64,000 nucleotides of DNA from Bacteroidales bacterium (GCA_018400295.1 JAGYMZ010000003.1:62001-126000); one strand, 5' to 3'. Positions 54,423 to 63,790 are shown, numbered from the stretch's first letter. The notes: a model not told the origin generated them from the letters alone. Program-made: numbers and translations.

Positions 54423-55929
54423 CAGGCTAAGAAATACGGTAAAACATACGACCATCTATGGTTTTGGCAAACTGGGCACCAAAATCATAGGATTGATCCT
54501 GCTTCCGCTTTACACCGATTACCTCACCCCGGATGAATACGGGATGCTTTCCTTGCTGGAGGCCACTTCCCAGATCATGATCGGGGTTCTGGGCTTCAGG
54601 CTTTCCATGGCCATGATGCGGTGGCTGGCAACAGAAAAGGACGAAAACAGAAAAAAAACCATTACATCGACCACGTACATTTCCACGTTTGCAAGCGTAG
54701 TATTGCTATGCCTTATACTCATCCCCCTGAAAAAAGAATTGTCGTTGCTGTATTTTAACGACGGCAAATTCAGCCGCTATTTTCTCATTCTCATCGTATC
54801 GGCCGGCATCGACATCTTAAACCACATCACATTTGATCTTATACGACTGGCCGAAAGGTCCCTGCTGTTTATTTCGATCATGGCGGTCAAGTTTATCTCC
54901 ATCCTTGGATTTAATATATATTTCATCGTTGCGCTTGAAATGGGCGTTGAGGGGATCATCCTCAGCATGCTGATCGGAAACCTCCTTATGCTGTTCATAT
55001 CCATACCTTTTATTCTAAGGAGAATGAATTTTGTGTTTGACTTTCGCACGTTCGGGGAAATGTTCCGCTTTGGTTTTCCTTTGATCTTTTCAACGGTATC
55101 CGTGCTGATCCTTTCATTTGGAGACCGGTTCATCCTGAAATATATAACAGGCCTGTCGGATGTGGGTATATACGCACTTGGCTACAAAATCGCAGGGGTT
55201 ATCAATCTGCTTGTGCTTCAATCCTTCCAAATGGGATTTGTGCCCGTGGCGTATAAAATGTTCGACAAGCCGGATGCCAAACGGTTTTTTTCAAGGATGC
55301 TCACCTATTTCACTTTTGTACTGATGTTTTCCGTCCTGGGAATATCTTTTTATTCCAGGGAGGTCATCGAATGGTTCGCCCGGAAGCCTGAGTACTGGTA
55401 TGCTTATCATATCGTTCCTTTCATTGCCTTTGCATTCCTTATCAAAGGATGGCAGCTGGTCGTGGTCCTGGGGCTTCATAAGGTCAAAAAAACCACCGTT
55501 ATTGCCGTGAGCGTTATGGTGGCCGCAATACTGAACATCGCGCTCAACTTTCTGCTGATCCCCTGGATCGGGATCTTCGGAGCCGCCACTGCATCCATAA
55601 TTTCCACACTCGCCGGTATGGTGCTGGTATTTCATTACGCACAAAAATATTTCCCCGTCCGCTATGAATACAACCGCATAGCAAAGATCCTGCTCACGGG
55701 GGTAATGCTATTGGCCGTATACTATTCCATCAACAACCTGGATTTGATTTTGAGGTTAGCCTTAAAAACCTTACTTTTGGCATCTTTCCCGTTTATACTT
55801 TACATGCTGAGATTTTATGACCCCCTTGAGATCCTCCGGATAAGCAGCCTGTGGAGGACTTGGAAGGATCCCAAAGCATGGGGCAAAAACCTGAAAAGAA
55901 TAAAAAACAGCAAAGAAGAAAACGATTAA
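54415..55929 (+). CDS. polysaccharide flippase (Wzx-like, MOP superfamily)
   Basis: The 504-residue membrane protein has about 12-14 hydrophobic segments and the MOP-superfamily beginning IYGFGKLGTKIIGLILLPLYTDYLTPDEYGMLSLLE. It should carry a lipid-linked sugar or polysaccharide repeat across the inner membrane. The C-terminal tail is basic and ends in a Lys/Asn-rich stretch. It overlaps the deacetylase gene by 8 bases and precedes the glycerol-phosphate dehydrogenase by 10. It is the clearest hint that this cluster exports a lipid-linked product. No Wzy-type polymerase or ligase is visible in the plus-strand cluster. Confidence 0.88.
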   Translation: MLDRLRNTVKHTTIYGFGKLGTKIIGLILLPLYTDYLTPDEYGMLSLLEATSQIMIGVLGFRLSMAMMRWLATEKDENRKKTITSTTYISTFASVVLLCLILIPLKKELSLLYFNDGKFSRYFLILIVSAGIDILNHITFDLIRLAERSLLFISIMAVKFISILGFNIYFIVALEMGVEGIILSMLIGNLLMLFISIPFILRRMNFVFDFRTFGEMFRFGFPLIFSTVSVLILSFGDRFILKYITGLSDVGIYALGYKIAGVINLLVLQSFQMGFVPVAYKMFDKPDAKRFFSRMLTYFTFVLMFSVLGISFYSREVIEWFARKPEYWYAYHIVPFIAFAFLIKGWQLVVVLGLHKVKKTTVIAVSVMVAAILNIALNFLLIPWIGIFGAATASIISTLAGMVLVFHYAQKYFPVRYEYNRIAKILLTGVMLLAVYYSINNLDLILRLALKTLLLASFPFILYMLRFYDPLEILRISSLWRTWKDPKAWGKNLKRIKNSKEEND

Positions 55930-55939
55930 GATAATACCC

Positions 55940-56929
55940 ATGAAAAAGCTTTGTTTTGTCGGCGGGGGGATGATCGGTACAGCACTGGGCAACCGGCTTG
56001 CATCCGGCAACGGGTATCATGTCAAGCTGGTTACGATCGAACCTGATGTTGCGGAATCCATCAACCAGCGGCATGTCAATCAGAAATACTTTCCCAACCA
56101 GAAACTTAGCAGGGATCTCCGGGCGACGACCGAACACCGCTCCCTGCGGGATGCGGATATAATCTTTCTTGCCATTCCTTCTACCGTGATCGTGGATTTT
56201 ATCAACAAGCAAAAGGACAACCTTCCCCCGGGAAAAATGATCATCAACCTTGCCAAAGGTTTTGGAAAAGAAGACAGGACCATTACCGGGTGCCTGGAAG
56301 AGATCATCCCCAATCCGGTCTGCTCACTCAAAGGCCCTACCTTTGCCCGCGAGCTACTGAACAATGCGCCCACGGCCTTTACATTCGCTTCCGGCAACAA
56401 AAGCCTTTTCCCTCAAATGGCGGAGCTTTTCAATGATAAAAGGATCTATCTCGATTTCACAACGGATGTTACCGGAACCGAGATCCTGAGCATATTAAAA
56501 AATATTTATGCCATCGTTTTGGGGATCGTCGATGCACATTTTAACAGTGCCAACCTCCGTTTCCTGGTATTGACCCGGGCCTTTGCCGAGATGCGGCATA
56601 CATTGCAGCTTATGGGCGGAAAAGAGAAAACCCTTTACCGCTATTGCGGATACGGGGATTTTGGGCTCACCGCATTGAACGACCTGAGCCGGAACCGCAC
56701 ACTGGGATTGCTTATCGGCAAAGGATTCTTTATAGAAGATATTTCCGACAAAGTGGTCCTGGAAGGGAAAATAGCCGTCAACCGGTTCATTAAAATACTG
56801 GACAAGCTGGGTAAATCCGAAGATGAATTCCCTATCATCTATGAGTTGTACCATGTATTCAACTCGAACTACAAAGTCTCCAATTTTGTGGATAAGCTGC
56901 TGAGAAAAATCAGCTCCGGGATCAATTAA
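55940..56929 (+). CDS. glycerol-3-phosphate dehydrogenase-like protein
   Basis: The 329-residue protein has the N-terminal Rossmann motif FVGGGMIGTALGNRLA and IIFLAIPSTVIVDFI. The GpsA substrate region follows: INLAKGFGKEDRT, LKGPTFARELLNNAPTAFTFA, and LSILKNIYAIVLGIVD with the catalytic Lys. It reduces dihydroxyacetone phosphate to sn-glycerol-3-phosphate or a related keto-phosphate. The context suggests a supply of glycerol phosphate for a surface product rather than general lipid synthesis. A usual gpsA should exist elsewhere in the genome, which would make this a specialised copy. The first loop is GGGMIG rather than the usual GxGxWG, a divergence worth noting. Confidence 0.78.
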   Translation: MKKLCFVGGGMIGTALGNRLASGNGYHVKLVTIEPDVAESINQRHVNQKYFPNQKLSRDLRATTEHRSLRDADIIFLAIPSTVIVDFINKQKDNLPPGKMIINLAKGFGKEDRTITGCLEEIIPNPVCSLKGPTFARELLNNAPTAFTFASGNKSLFPQMAELFNDKRIYLDFTTDVTGTEILSILKNIYAIVLGIVDAHFNSANLRFLVLTRAFAEMRHTLQLMGGKEKTLYRYCGYGDFGLTALNDLSRNRTLGLLIGKGFFIEDISDKVVLEGKIAVNRFIKILDKLGKSEDEFPIIYELYHVFNSNYKVSNFVDKLLRKISSGIN

Positions 56930-56951
56930 AAACCCAATCATTAAGAACGCA

Positions 56952-57587
56952 ATGGAACGGAAAAAAGATACAATCCTGATACTGGCACCGCATACCGACG
57001 ACGGGGAGCTGGGCTGCGGAGGCACCATAACCAAATTTCTGGAAGAAGGCAAAGACGTATATTACGCCGCTTTCTCCACGGCCAAGGAATCCTTGCCCCA
57101 GGGCATGCCCGACAATACCCTTGAGCTTGAAGTGAAAGAAGCGACCAAAAGGCTCGGCATCCCGGGAAACCATCTTATCATCTTCGGCTATACGGTGCGC
57201 AAACTGAATTATTCGCGGCAGAACGTGCTGGAGGACATGGTGAAAATGAAACGGGAACTCATGCCGGGACTGGTTTTTATGCCATCTCCCAACGACCTGC
57301 ACCAGGACCATTACACAGTGGCCATTGAAGGCATGCGTGCATTCAAAGAAACCAGCATCCTGGCCTATGAACTGCCCTGGAACAATATCAACTTCAACAC
57401 CCAATCCTTCGTCAAGCTGGACAAACGGCACGTGGAAAAGAAAATACATGCCCTGGAAGCATACGAATCCCAGAAAAAACGGTCATACCTGAACCGGGAA
57501 TTCATATACAGCCTGGCCCGTACCCGGGGCGTACAGATAAAAACAACCTATGCCGAAACCTTTGAAGTGATCCGATGGATCATTTAA
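56952..57587 (+). CDS. PIG-L family deacetylase
   Basis: The 211-residue protein has the LmbE/PIG-L Zn motif in APHTDDGELGCGGT (where the family has AHPDDE) and a later PSPNDLHQDHYTV with the second metal and catalytic His. The family removes acetyl from N-acetylglucosamine-type sugars on small molecules or lipids, such as GlcNAc-PI or mycothiol precursors. It has no signal peptide, so it acts in the cytoplasm. Together with the NodB-like deacetylase it means two deacetylation steps in this cluster. Spacing to the neighbours is 22 and 12 bases. Confidence 0.85.
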   Translation: MERKKDTILILAPHTDDGELGCGGTITKFLEEGKDVYYAAFSTAKESLPQGMPDNTLELEVKEATKRLGIPGNHLIIFGYTVRKLNYSRQNVLEDMVKMKRELMPGLVFMPSPNDLHQDHYTVAIEGMRAFKETSILAYELPWNNINFNTQSFVKLDKRHVEKKIHALEAYESQKKRSYLNREFIYSLARTRGVQIKTTYAETFEVIRWII

Positions 57588-57599
57588 GATGAGCAAAAC

Positions 57600-58589
57600 A
57601 TGAGCGGAGAAAGCTTACAGGATTTCAACCGGAAACGCAAAAAAGGGTATTACAAGGACGAGGGTACCGAGAAATACCTTCACCACATCAATGCGGTTTT
57701 GCAGAAAGATGAGCGCAAATCATACAGGGACTTGCCGGAGGAACACGCCACACTCTTCGTGTTTGGCCTGCCCCGCTCCGGGACAACCTTCATGGCGCAG
57801 CTCATCGCCCACGCCTTCAACATCGGGTACATCAATAATTTCATGGCCCGGTTCTGGCTGGCACCGGTCACGGGCATCCGGCTCTCGGGGATCATCCTGG
57901 GTTCCGAACCGGCCGTCAATTTTGAATCCCATTATGCCACCACCTCACGGCTGGACGACCTGCACGAATTCGGGTATTTCTGGAGGCACTGGCTGAAAAA
58001 AAACAACATCGGGGAGATCCTCCGTTCCGGGGAGCTGGAAAGGGAGATCGACTGGGAAGGGCTGAAAAAGACGGTATGCAACATCCATGCCGCCTTCGGC
58101 AATAGCTGGATCTGTAAGAACATTTTCGGGGCCTACCATTTGACAAAGCTATCACAAGTCTTTAGCCGTTCATTTTTTGTATACATTGAACGGGATCCGC
58201 TGGATGTGGCCGTTTCGATCATGGATGCACGCAGGAAGTTTTACGGGGACACCTCCCTGTGGTGGAGCACCATACCGCTTGAATATCATAAACTCAAGGG
58301 CCTTCCCGCAGATGAGCAGGTGGCCGGGCAGGTATGGTACCTGCGGAAATTTTACCGGCAGGAGCTGCAAAAAGTGCCCCCCGACAGGGTGATCCGCATT
58401 TCCTATCCTGAGGCCACCGGGGATCCCCAGCAAACTGTGGAGCGCATCCGAAAACAGGTGAGGGACATCACCGGGACGGAACTGAAGCAAAAACCCGGGC
58501 TCCCCGAGAAATTCCCTGTCCGCACCCACGGACACCGCAGGCAGGAAAGGGAACGCTTTGCCAGGCTCATGGAAAAATTCGAAGGATAG
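57600..58589 (+). CDS. sulfotransferase (PAPS-type), second copy
   Basis: The 329-residue protein has the phosphosulfate loop GLPRSGTTF (56-64) and a 3'-phosphate site YIERDPLDVAVS with Arg198 and Ser206. It is not a close relative of the first sulfotransferase in the cluster: the loop, length and flanks differ, so it belongs to another subfamily and probably uses a different acceptor. Basic residues at 9-19 (FNRKRKKGYYK) precede the domain. The gene lies between the PIG-L and WbqC genes, 12 and 3 bases away. A possible non-sulfating role cannot be excluded, since some members of the fold have lost activity. Confidence 0.82.
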   Translation: MSGESLQDFNRKRKKGYYKDEGTEKYLHHINAVLQKDERKSYRDLPEEHATLFVFGLPRSGTTFMAQLIAHAFNIGYINNFMARFWLAPVTGIRLSGIILGSEPAVNFESHYATTSRLDDLHEFGYFWRHWLKKNNIGEILRSGELEREIDWEGLKKTVCNIHAAFGNSWICKNIFGAYHLTKLSQVFSRSFFVYIERDPLDVAVSIMDARRKFYGDTSLWWSTIPLEYHKLKGLPADEQVAGQVWYLRKFYRQELQKVPPDRVIRISYPEATGDPQQTVERIRKQVRDITGTELKQKPGLPEKFPVRTHGHRRQERERFARLMEKFEG

Positions 58590-58592
58590 ACC

Positions 58593-59297
58593 ATGCAACA
58601 ACATAAGACCGTAGCCATTCACCAACCCAATTTCCTGCCCTGGCTGGGGTATTTTCATAAAATATGGGTCAGCGATGTATTTGTGTTCCTGGATGACGTG
58701 GAATATACCAAAAACAGCTTTATTAACAGGAACAAGATCAAAACCCCCCAGGGTGAACAATGGCTTACCGTTCCGGTGATCTATTCAGGCAGGTCCCGGC
58801 AGCGCATATCGGACACCCGCATCCATAACCCGGCCAAATCCATGAAGAAGATACTGGGAACCGTTCAGATGAATTATAAAAAAGCAGCCCATTATGATGA
58901 TTATTTCGACGAGTTCCGTGATATCATCACAAAAGGGCATTCCCATCTCACCGTTCTGAATATTGAGCTGAACCGTTGGTTATGCGATAAGCTGGATATC
59001 CGAACCCAAACCATACTTTCATCGGATCTTAACATCCGTGAAGATGACGCAACGCAAAGGCTTATCCGCATTTGCGGGGAGTTGGGTGCCAGTGGATATG
59101 TTGCGGGGTTCGGCGGAGAAAAATACCAGGGAGAAGAAAAATTCAAGGAAGCAGGGATCGCCCTTATGACCTCAACCTATTCTCCGCATGAATATCCTCA
59201 GCTCTGGGGAAATTACATACCTTACATGTCGGCTCTTGATGCCCTGTTCAATACCGGCCCGTATTGCAAGGAATTGGTAAGAAGGAAGAATATTTAG
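58593..59297 (+). CDS. WbqC family protein
   Basis: The 234-residue protein opens with VAIHQPNFLPWLGYFHKIW, the hallmark of WbqC, and continues with VFLDDVEYTKNSFINRNKIK and WLTVPV. WbqC proteins occur in O-antigen and polysaccharide clusters; their reaction is unproven. They might transfer an amino or acyl group to a sugar. The fold is cytoplasmic. It is the last gene of the plus-strand run and faces the convergent GT4 gene, 60 bases away, with no clear terminator hairpin between. Confidence 0.88.
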   Translation: MQQHKTVAIHQPNFLPWLGYFHKIWVSDVFVFLDDVEYTKNSFINRNKIKTPQGEQWLTVPVIYSGRSRQRISDTRIHNPAKSMKKILGTVQMNYKKAAHYDDYFDEFRDIITKGHSHLTVLNIELNRWLCDKLDIRTQTILSSDLNIREDDATQRLIRICGELGASGYVAGFGGEKYQGEEKFKEAGIALMTSTYSPHEYPQLWGNYIPYMSALDALFNTGPYCKELVRRKNI

Positions 59298-59357
59298 ACC
59301 GATGCGACCGGCGGTTATTCCAGGGCAGTTAAATCAATCCTATCACCCGGATAGAAT

Positions 59358-60662
59358 TCAAGATAGTTCTTTCATCTGCCTTGTCAGCTCACGGGTAAGC
59401 GCTCTCCTTGAATACTTTTTATAGGTGGGATTGCGGTGGTCCAGATTGGGATTGGATTTCCAACGGGCCATTAGTTCAGAAAGATAGGCGATCATGCCTT
59501 CCAAGTCCTCGTAATCCATGACCTTTCCCGCTTCACATTCCTCCAGGATGTCCGCCACATTCCCATCAGTGGGTCCTATGCAGAAAACAGGTTTCTCCGA
59601 CCCCAGGTAATCGAATATCTTACCCGAAATGATACCCTTGTTCTTGTCTGACCGTCGAATGGTTGAAAAACAAAGGGTGCTTTCCCGCAGGTATTTCACC
59701 GCTTGCCGGTGTGGAACATAAGGGATGGTTTCCAGGATATTTTCCAGGTCGTTTTCTTTGAAAACCTTACGGATACTTTCATCTATATTGCCTACAAACC
59801 TGAATTTCACCGGTATGCCCGCATGCAGCCTGACCGCTTTTTTCAATGCTTTTCCGAATGCATCCATTTTCCGGTTGTCGTTGGAAAGGGATCCGGTGAA
59901 TGTCGCCAAAAACTGATCTTTCGGAGGCCGCGAGGGTATCCGGAAATCTTCCTCATCAAAACCGTTGGGTATCACAAGGATCTTATCCGGACAGATCTTA
60001 TCCGACTTGGCCTTCATAATATCTTTCAATGCCGGGCTTACAATGCTCAGCCGGTGGCACTCTTCCACCACCTTTTGTTCCAGCTTCCGGTCTATCCTTT
60101 CTGCCCATGGGGTATGGTAAAATGCATCATAATAAAAAATATCCGTCCAGGGATCCCGGAAATCTGCGATCCAGTTCACATTCATGCACTTTTTCAGGGC
60201 CAGGCCGGTGAGGTGCACCGAATGGGGCGGGCCGGTAGTAACCACGTATGAAATACCGTATTCCCGGATCAGCTTTTTGGCCTTGCGCAGGGCAAAGCGT
60301 TTCCAACCCATCCTGGAATCCGGAATAAAGAAGTTCCCCCGGATAAACCGTGAAATTTTCTGGCCGGCAGAAGGTTTCCGTTCGTTATCAAAGCTGCTGT
60401 GCGGATAGCTCCCCTTACCGATCAGCTTCCGGTACAGGGCAGATACTTCGAGTGTATTGGTCTTAAACACCTTCAATCCTTCAGGGATCTCCGCTTCCAG
60501 CGACGGGTCCAGTACCGGATAAGATGCCTTGTCCGGCTTTACGGTCAGCACCACAGGTTCAAACCCATATTCCGGTAAATACCTGGCGAATTTCAGCCAT
60601 CGCTGTACCCCGGATCCCCCGCTGGGAGGCCAGTAATAGGTTATGATCAGTACTTTCTTCAT
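59358..60662 (-). CDS. glycosyltransferase family 4-like protein
   Basis: The 434-residue GT-B enzyme starts MKKVLIITYYWPPSGGSGVQRWLKFARYLPEYG, with the Gly-rich acceptor loop. The donor half contains FTGSLSNDNRKMDAFGKALK and GIISGKIFDYLGSEKPVFCIG, with the conserved Glu near the sugar nucleotide. Members of this group (often annotated GT4 in Bacteroidota) build surface glycans. It overlaps the YfhO gene by 4 bases. It is the only glycosyltransferase near the sulfotransferase run, though on the other strand. Confidence 0.85.
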   Translation of the reverse strand: MKKVLIITYYWPPSGGSGVQRWLKFARYLPEYGFEPVVLTVKPDKASYPVLDPSLEAEIPEGLKVFKTNTLEVSALYRKLIGKGSYPHSSFDNERKPSAGQKISRFIRGNFFIPDSRMGWKRFALRKAKKLIREYGISYVVTTGPPHSVHLTGLALKKCMNVNWIADFRDPWTDIFYYDAFYHTPWAERIDRKLEQKVVEECHRLSIVSPALKDIMKAKSDKICPDKILVIPNGFDEEDFRIPSRPPKDQFLATFTGSLSNDNRKMDAFGKALKKAVRLHAGIPVKFRFVGNIDESIRKVFKENDLENILETIPYVPHRQAVKYLRESTLCFSTIRRSDKNKGIISGKIFDYLGSEKPVFCIGPTDGNVADILEECEAGKVMDYEDLEGMIAYLSELMARWKSNPNLDHRNPTYKKYSRRALTRELTRQMKELS

Positions 60663-63178
60663 GGATCCCTTCGGTATGCCTTATACAGCTTCCTGCCGGC
60701 CAGGCCCAGGAACAGGAGGATCACGAGAACCGAGCTTGCCAGGGAGATCTTTTCACCCGTAGCATATATCACCGGTTCAAAGCGGAATTCGATGGTATGC
60801 TCCCCGGCAGGCACGATCATGGCCCTCAGCACATAGTTCACCCGGAAATGCGGGACCTTCTCCCCGTCCACATAGGCATTCCACCCATCTTCATAATAGA
60901 TCTCTGAAAATACGGCCAGTTGTTCCACACCGGATACCGTTTCATATTTCAGATGATTGGGCTGATAATCAAGGAAACGGATCTGTGCATTTGTATCCCG
61001 GGCAAATGAGAGATCCCGGACATATTCCCGGAACCGCCGGTCAATGATGGCGGTTTTGGAAGGCTCAAAATCCGTAACGGCCATGATCTCTTCATCGGCA
61101 TTTTCCACGATCTTATGATCATGGACAAACCAGGCATTGCCCAGGGCATGGGGATTGATCAGGGGGGTAGCCTGGGGGTCAACAATGATGTACCTTGTGT
61201 TCAGCATATTGAGCACCGGAAGGTTTGCCAGGGCTTGCTGTATTCTCTGCTGCGAAGGGTCCCTGGACAGAACGGTGGACAAGCGCTGCATTTCCGGACT
61301 GATGCCGTATTCGATCAGTTCCTGGTAACGGCCCAGCTTGGCCCCGTGGTAACCCCCGATGGATTTATGGAAATAGGGCGTCCGTGCATCATTGAAGGTG
61401 CTGACACTCAGGTTCAGTACCCGGAAATTCGGATCCGGGTCCTTCAGGATGAATGCATCGGCGGCAGAAGCCTGGAAAGGCTTTTCCACCCTGGCAGCAC
61501 GGACAAAATTATCCTTGTTCAGATAACGTTTGTTGACAAACCACATATCGCTAAAAATGAACAATCCAAGCAGCAACAAGGCATAGGATGTTTTCAGCTT
61601 ACCGGCCAGCCATATCCATAACAAGCCGAAGGCAAGTCCCGCAAAAATCAGCGAACGGAAGGCATCTGCGCGGAGTATGGAGAGACGGTCGGCTTCCAGC
61701 GCTCCAAGAAGGGACCTGATGAACTGATCCGGCATTCCCATACGTGCCAGTTGACTTTTGAGCTGGGCATCGGCCGGACTATAAGCATCGTAGAGCAGGG
61801 CGGGGTAAACAATAAATATCAGAAGTATGCCGCCCACGATATAGAGGCTGTATTTCAGATATTTCAGGGCGAAAGGTTTATCTACCGCTTTTTCGAAGAT
61901 CCGGGACAGGGCCAGGAACCCAAGCAGGGGGATGGACAATTCGGCAATGACCAGGGTCATGGAAACGGCACGGAATTTATCATAGCCCGGGATATAATCC
62001 AGGAAAAAGTCTGTAAACATCATAAAATGCCTTCCCCAGGCCAAAAAGAGGGATAATATGGTGATGGTGAGCAACCACCATTTGATCCGGCCGTTCACAA
62101 TGAAAATCCCAAACACAAACAAGAAGAAAACGATGGCCCCCACATATACCGGTCCGGAAGTAAACGGCTGTGGCCCCCAGTACAGCGGCAGTTGCCGTAT
62201 AAACTGCCTGGCCTGCCCGGCGGGGACGTTGTTCTTTCGCAACACATCATACACCTCCGAATCCTCATCCAGTCCCCCCGAGGAAGACCCCCCGGCAAAA
62301 TCAGGCACCAGCAGGGTAAATGATTCACGGATGCCGTAACTCCAGTCGGTAATGTAATCCCTGTCAAGGCCACTGGTTTTGTTCTGCTCATCCATGGTAA
62401 GCTCCGATGTTCCCCGTGTGGTGTATTTGGAAAAATCGGCTGCGACCCATAAACTGGTGATGTGTGTTCCAACCGCAAGCAAAGCCGCAACAATGAGTAT
62501 TCCGGTAGCTTTCAAAAAACGCATATAGGATTTTTCCTGAATGGCTTCGCTAAACTTGAAGATGCCGTAAAAGATCACGATCAAAAGGAGATAATAGGTG
62601 ATCTGCAGGTGGTTGGCCCGCAGTTCCAGGGCCAGGAACAAAGCAGTAAGTACGCCCCCCCACAGGTATTTCCCGCGGTATGCCAGGATGATCCCGGCAA
62701 GCACCGGGGCCATGTAGCCGATGGCGGCCGCCTTGGTATTGTGCCCGGCTTCAATGATGATAAAAAAATACGAGGAGAACGCAAAGCCTATGGCCCCGAT
62801 CAGGCTGACCCACGGATTCACACGTAAGGCCAGGAGCAAAATAAAGAAACCGAGAAAATACACAAACACATAATCCGCGGGATGGGGCAAACCGAGTCCG
62901 ATGGCCCGGTCCACATAATTCATCAAATTCCCTTTGTATTTCACCGAGGTCATGTAGGCGGGCATGCCGCTGAACATATTGTTCATCCAAAGGGCCTCTT
63001 CACCGGTTGCCTCACGGTAATCCAGCACCTCCCGGGCCATGCCCCTGAAGTGTGTAATATCGCCCTGTTCCAGTTTCTTGCCCTGAAGGACAGGGTAAAA
63101 ATACACCAGACTGAAAATAATAAATAAAAAAACAGCTACCAGATAGGGTGTCAGGGTTTTAAAAGAAGTGTTTTTCAT
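60659..63178 (-). CDS. YfhO-family membrane protein
   Basis: The 839-residue protein has about 13 hydrophobic segments in its first 560 residues and a large extracytoplasmic C-terminal domain of about 250 residues (FRVLNLSVSTFNDARTPYFH, NTRYIIVDP, FSEIYYEDGWNAYVDGEK), followed by one last helix near the end. YfhO is a GT-C-like family linked in Firmicutes to lipoteichoic-acid glycosylation; in Bacteroidota the role is unknown. It lies in one operon with DUF4834 (11-base gap) and GT4 (4-base overlap). A sugar transfer outside the membrane is a plausible inference. Confidence 0.85.
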   Translation of the reverse strand: MKNTSFKTLTPYLVAVFLFIIFSLVYFYPVLQGKKLEQGDITHFRGMAREVLDYREATGEEALWMNNMFSGMPAYMTSVKYKGNLMNYVDRAIGLGLPHPADYVFVYFLGFFILLLALRVNPWVSLIGAIGFAFSSYFFIIIEAGHNTKAAAIGYMAPVLAGIILAYRGKYLWGGVLTALFLALELRANHLQITYYLLLIVIFYGIFKFSEAIQEKSYMRFLKATGILIVAALLAVGTHITSLWVAADFSKYTTRGTSELTMDEQNKTSGLDRDYITDWSYGIRESFTLLVPDFAGGSSSGGLDEDSEVYDVLRKNNVPAGQARQFIRQLPLYWGPQPFTSGPVYVGAIVFFLFVFGIFIVNGRIKWWLLTITILSLFLAWGRHFMMFTDFFLDYIPGYDKFRAVSMTLVIAELSIPLLGFLALSRIFEKAVDKPFALKYLKYSLYIVGGILLIFIVYPALLYDAYSPADAQLKSQLARMGMPDQFIRSLLGALEADRLSILRADAFRSLIFAGLAFGLLWIWLAGKLKTSYALLLLGLFIFSDMWFVNKRYLNKDNFVRAARVEKPFQASAADAFILKDPDPNFRVLNLSVSTFNDARTPYFHKSIGGYHGAKLGRYQELIEYGISPEMQRLSTVLSRDPSQQRIQQALANLPVLNMLNTRYIIVDPQATPLINPHALGNAWFVHDHKIVENADEEIMAVTDFEPSKTAIIDRRFREYVRDLSFARDTNAQIRFLDYQPNHLKYETVSGVEQLAVFSEIYYEDGWNAYVDGEKVPHFRVNYVLRAMIVPAGEHTIEFRFEPVIYATGEKISLASSVLVILLFLGLAGRKLYKAYRRDP

Positions 63179-63189
63179 ACGGACAATTA

Positions 63190-63495
63190 TTATTTTTCGG
63201 ACTCGTCTTCCTCATCATCCTCATTGCCATCATCCACTTCCTCAAAATCCACATATTCGCCAAGCGATGGATCCTGAGCCGCTTCATCCTCTTCAGGGAC
63301 GTAATCAATATTCACCTCCCCTTCCCTTTTCTTTTCCTTTTCCTTTTCCTCCGGCCGTTGGCCAAACATATCGAAGAACTCCTTCTGTTTCTTTTTCATC
63401 CAGCGCGCCAGTATCCAGGGGAAGATAAGCCTGAAGAAGATGCGAAAGAAAATTACGATGCCTATTACTATGATCAGGAAATACAAGAATTCCAT
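63190..63495 (-). CDS. DUF4834 family membrane-anchored protein
   Basis: The 101-residue protein has one N-terminal membrane helix (about 3-25) with MEFLYFLIIVIGIVIFFRI, then a basic segment (LARWMKKKQKEFFDMFGQRPEEKEKEKK) and a strongly acidic tail (VDFEEVDDGNEDDEEDESEK). This fits DUF4834, small proteins of Bacteroidota with unknown role. It heads the operon with YfhO and GT4. A weak -7 box TAATTTAG, one base off consensus, lies about 20-27 bases upstream of the ATG on the minus strand. Confidence 0.85.
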   Translation of the reverse strand: MEFLYFLIIVIGIVIFFRIFFRLIFPWILARWMKKKQKEFFDMFGQRPEEKEKEKKREGEVNIDYVPEEDEAAQDPSLGEYVDFEEVDDGNEDDEEDESEK

Positions 63496-63538
63496 TTCCG
63501 GAAATGCGTTTGTGCTAAATTAGTGTTTTTAACGATAT

Positions 63539-63575
63539 AAAAAAAAGAAGATAATGCCGTCATTACCTTCTTTTT
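63539..63575 (-). terminator. rho-independent terminator of rpmH
   Basis: On the minus strand AAAAAGAAGGTAATG (63575-63561) pairs with CATTATCTTCTTTTT (63556-63542) around a 4-base loop, with one G-U pair, and is followed by more T residues. The A-C mismatch it would have on the plus strand shows that the minus strand is the functional one. It lies 42 bases after the rpmH stop. Confidence 0.75.
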
Positions 63576-63616
63576 GTATATTGGTCTACAATTTTTCTCT
63601 GCTATCCCCGCATGGA

Positions 63617-63763
63617 TCAGTGTCCATCGGAAACCGAAAGCCTCCTTCTTCCCTTGGCCCGTCTGGATTTCAGCACCTTGCGCCCGTTAAACGTAGATGT
63701 CCGCTTGCGGAATCCATGCTTGTTCCTGCGTTTTGTTCTGGATGGCTGAAATGTTCTTTTCAT
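63617..63763 (-). CDS. rpmH: 50S ribosomal protein L34
   Basis: The 48-residue, highly basic protein reads [20 protein letters not shown] and continues [20 protein letters not shown], ending in RLSVSDGH. It is an almost textbook L34, part of the large ribosomal subunit near the peptide exit. The gene is too short for routine gene finding but is flanked by a perfect promoter and a terminator. The usual neighbour in many bacteria, rnpA, is not here; the gene stands alone between PepD and DUF4834. The C-terminal SVSDGH extension is a few residues longer than in E. coli. Confidence 0.97.
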   Translation of the reverse strand: MKRTFQPSRTKRRNKHGFRKRTSTFNGRKVLKSRRAKGRRRLSVSDGH

Positions 63764-63790
63764 GGTCTTGTCCTCTTATTTTTGGAGGTG

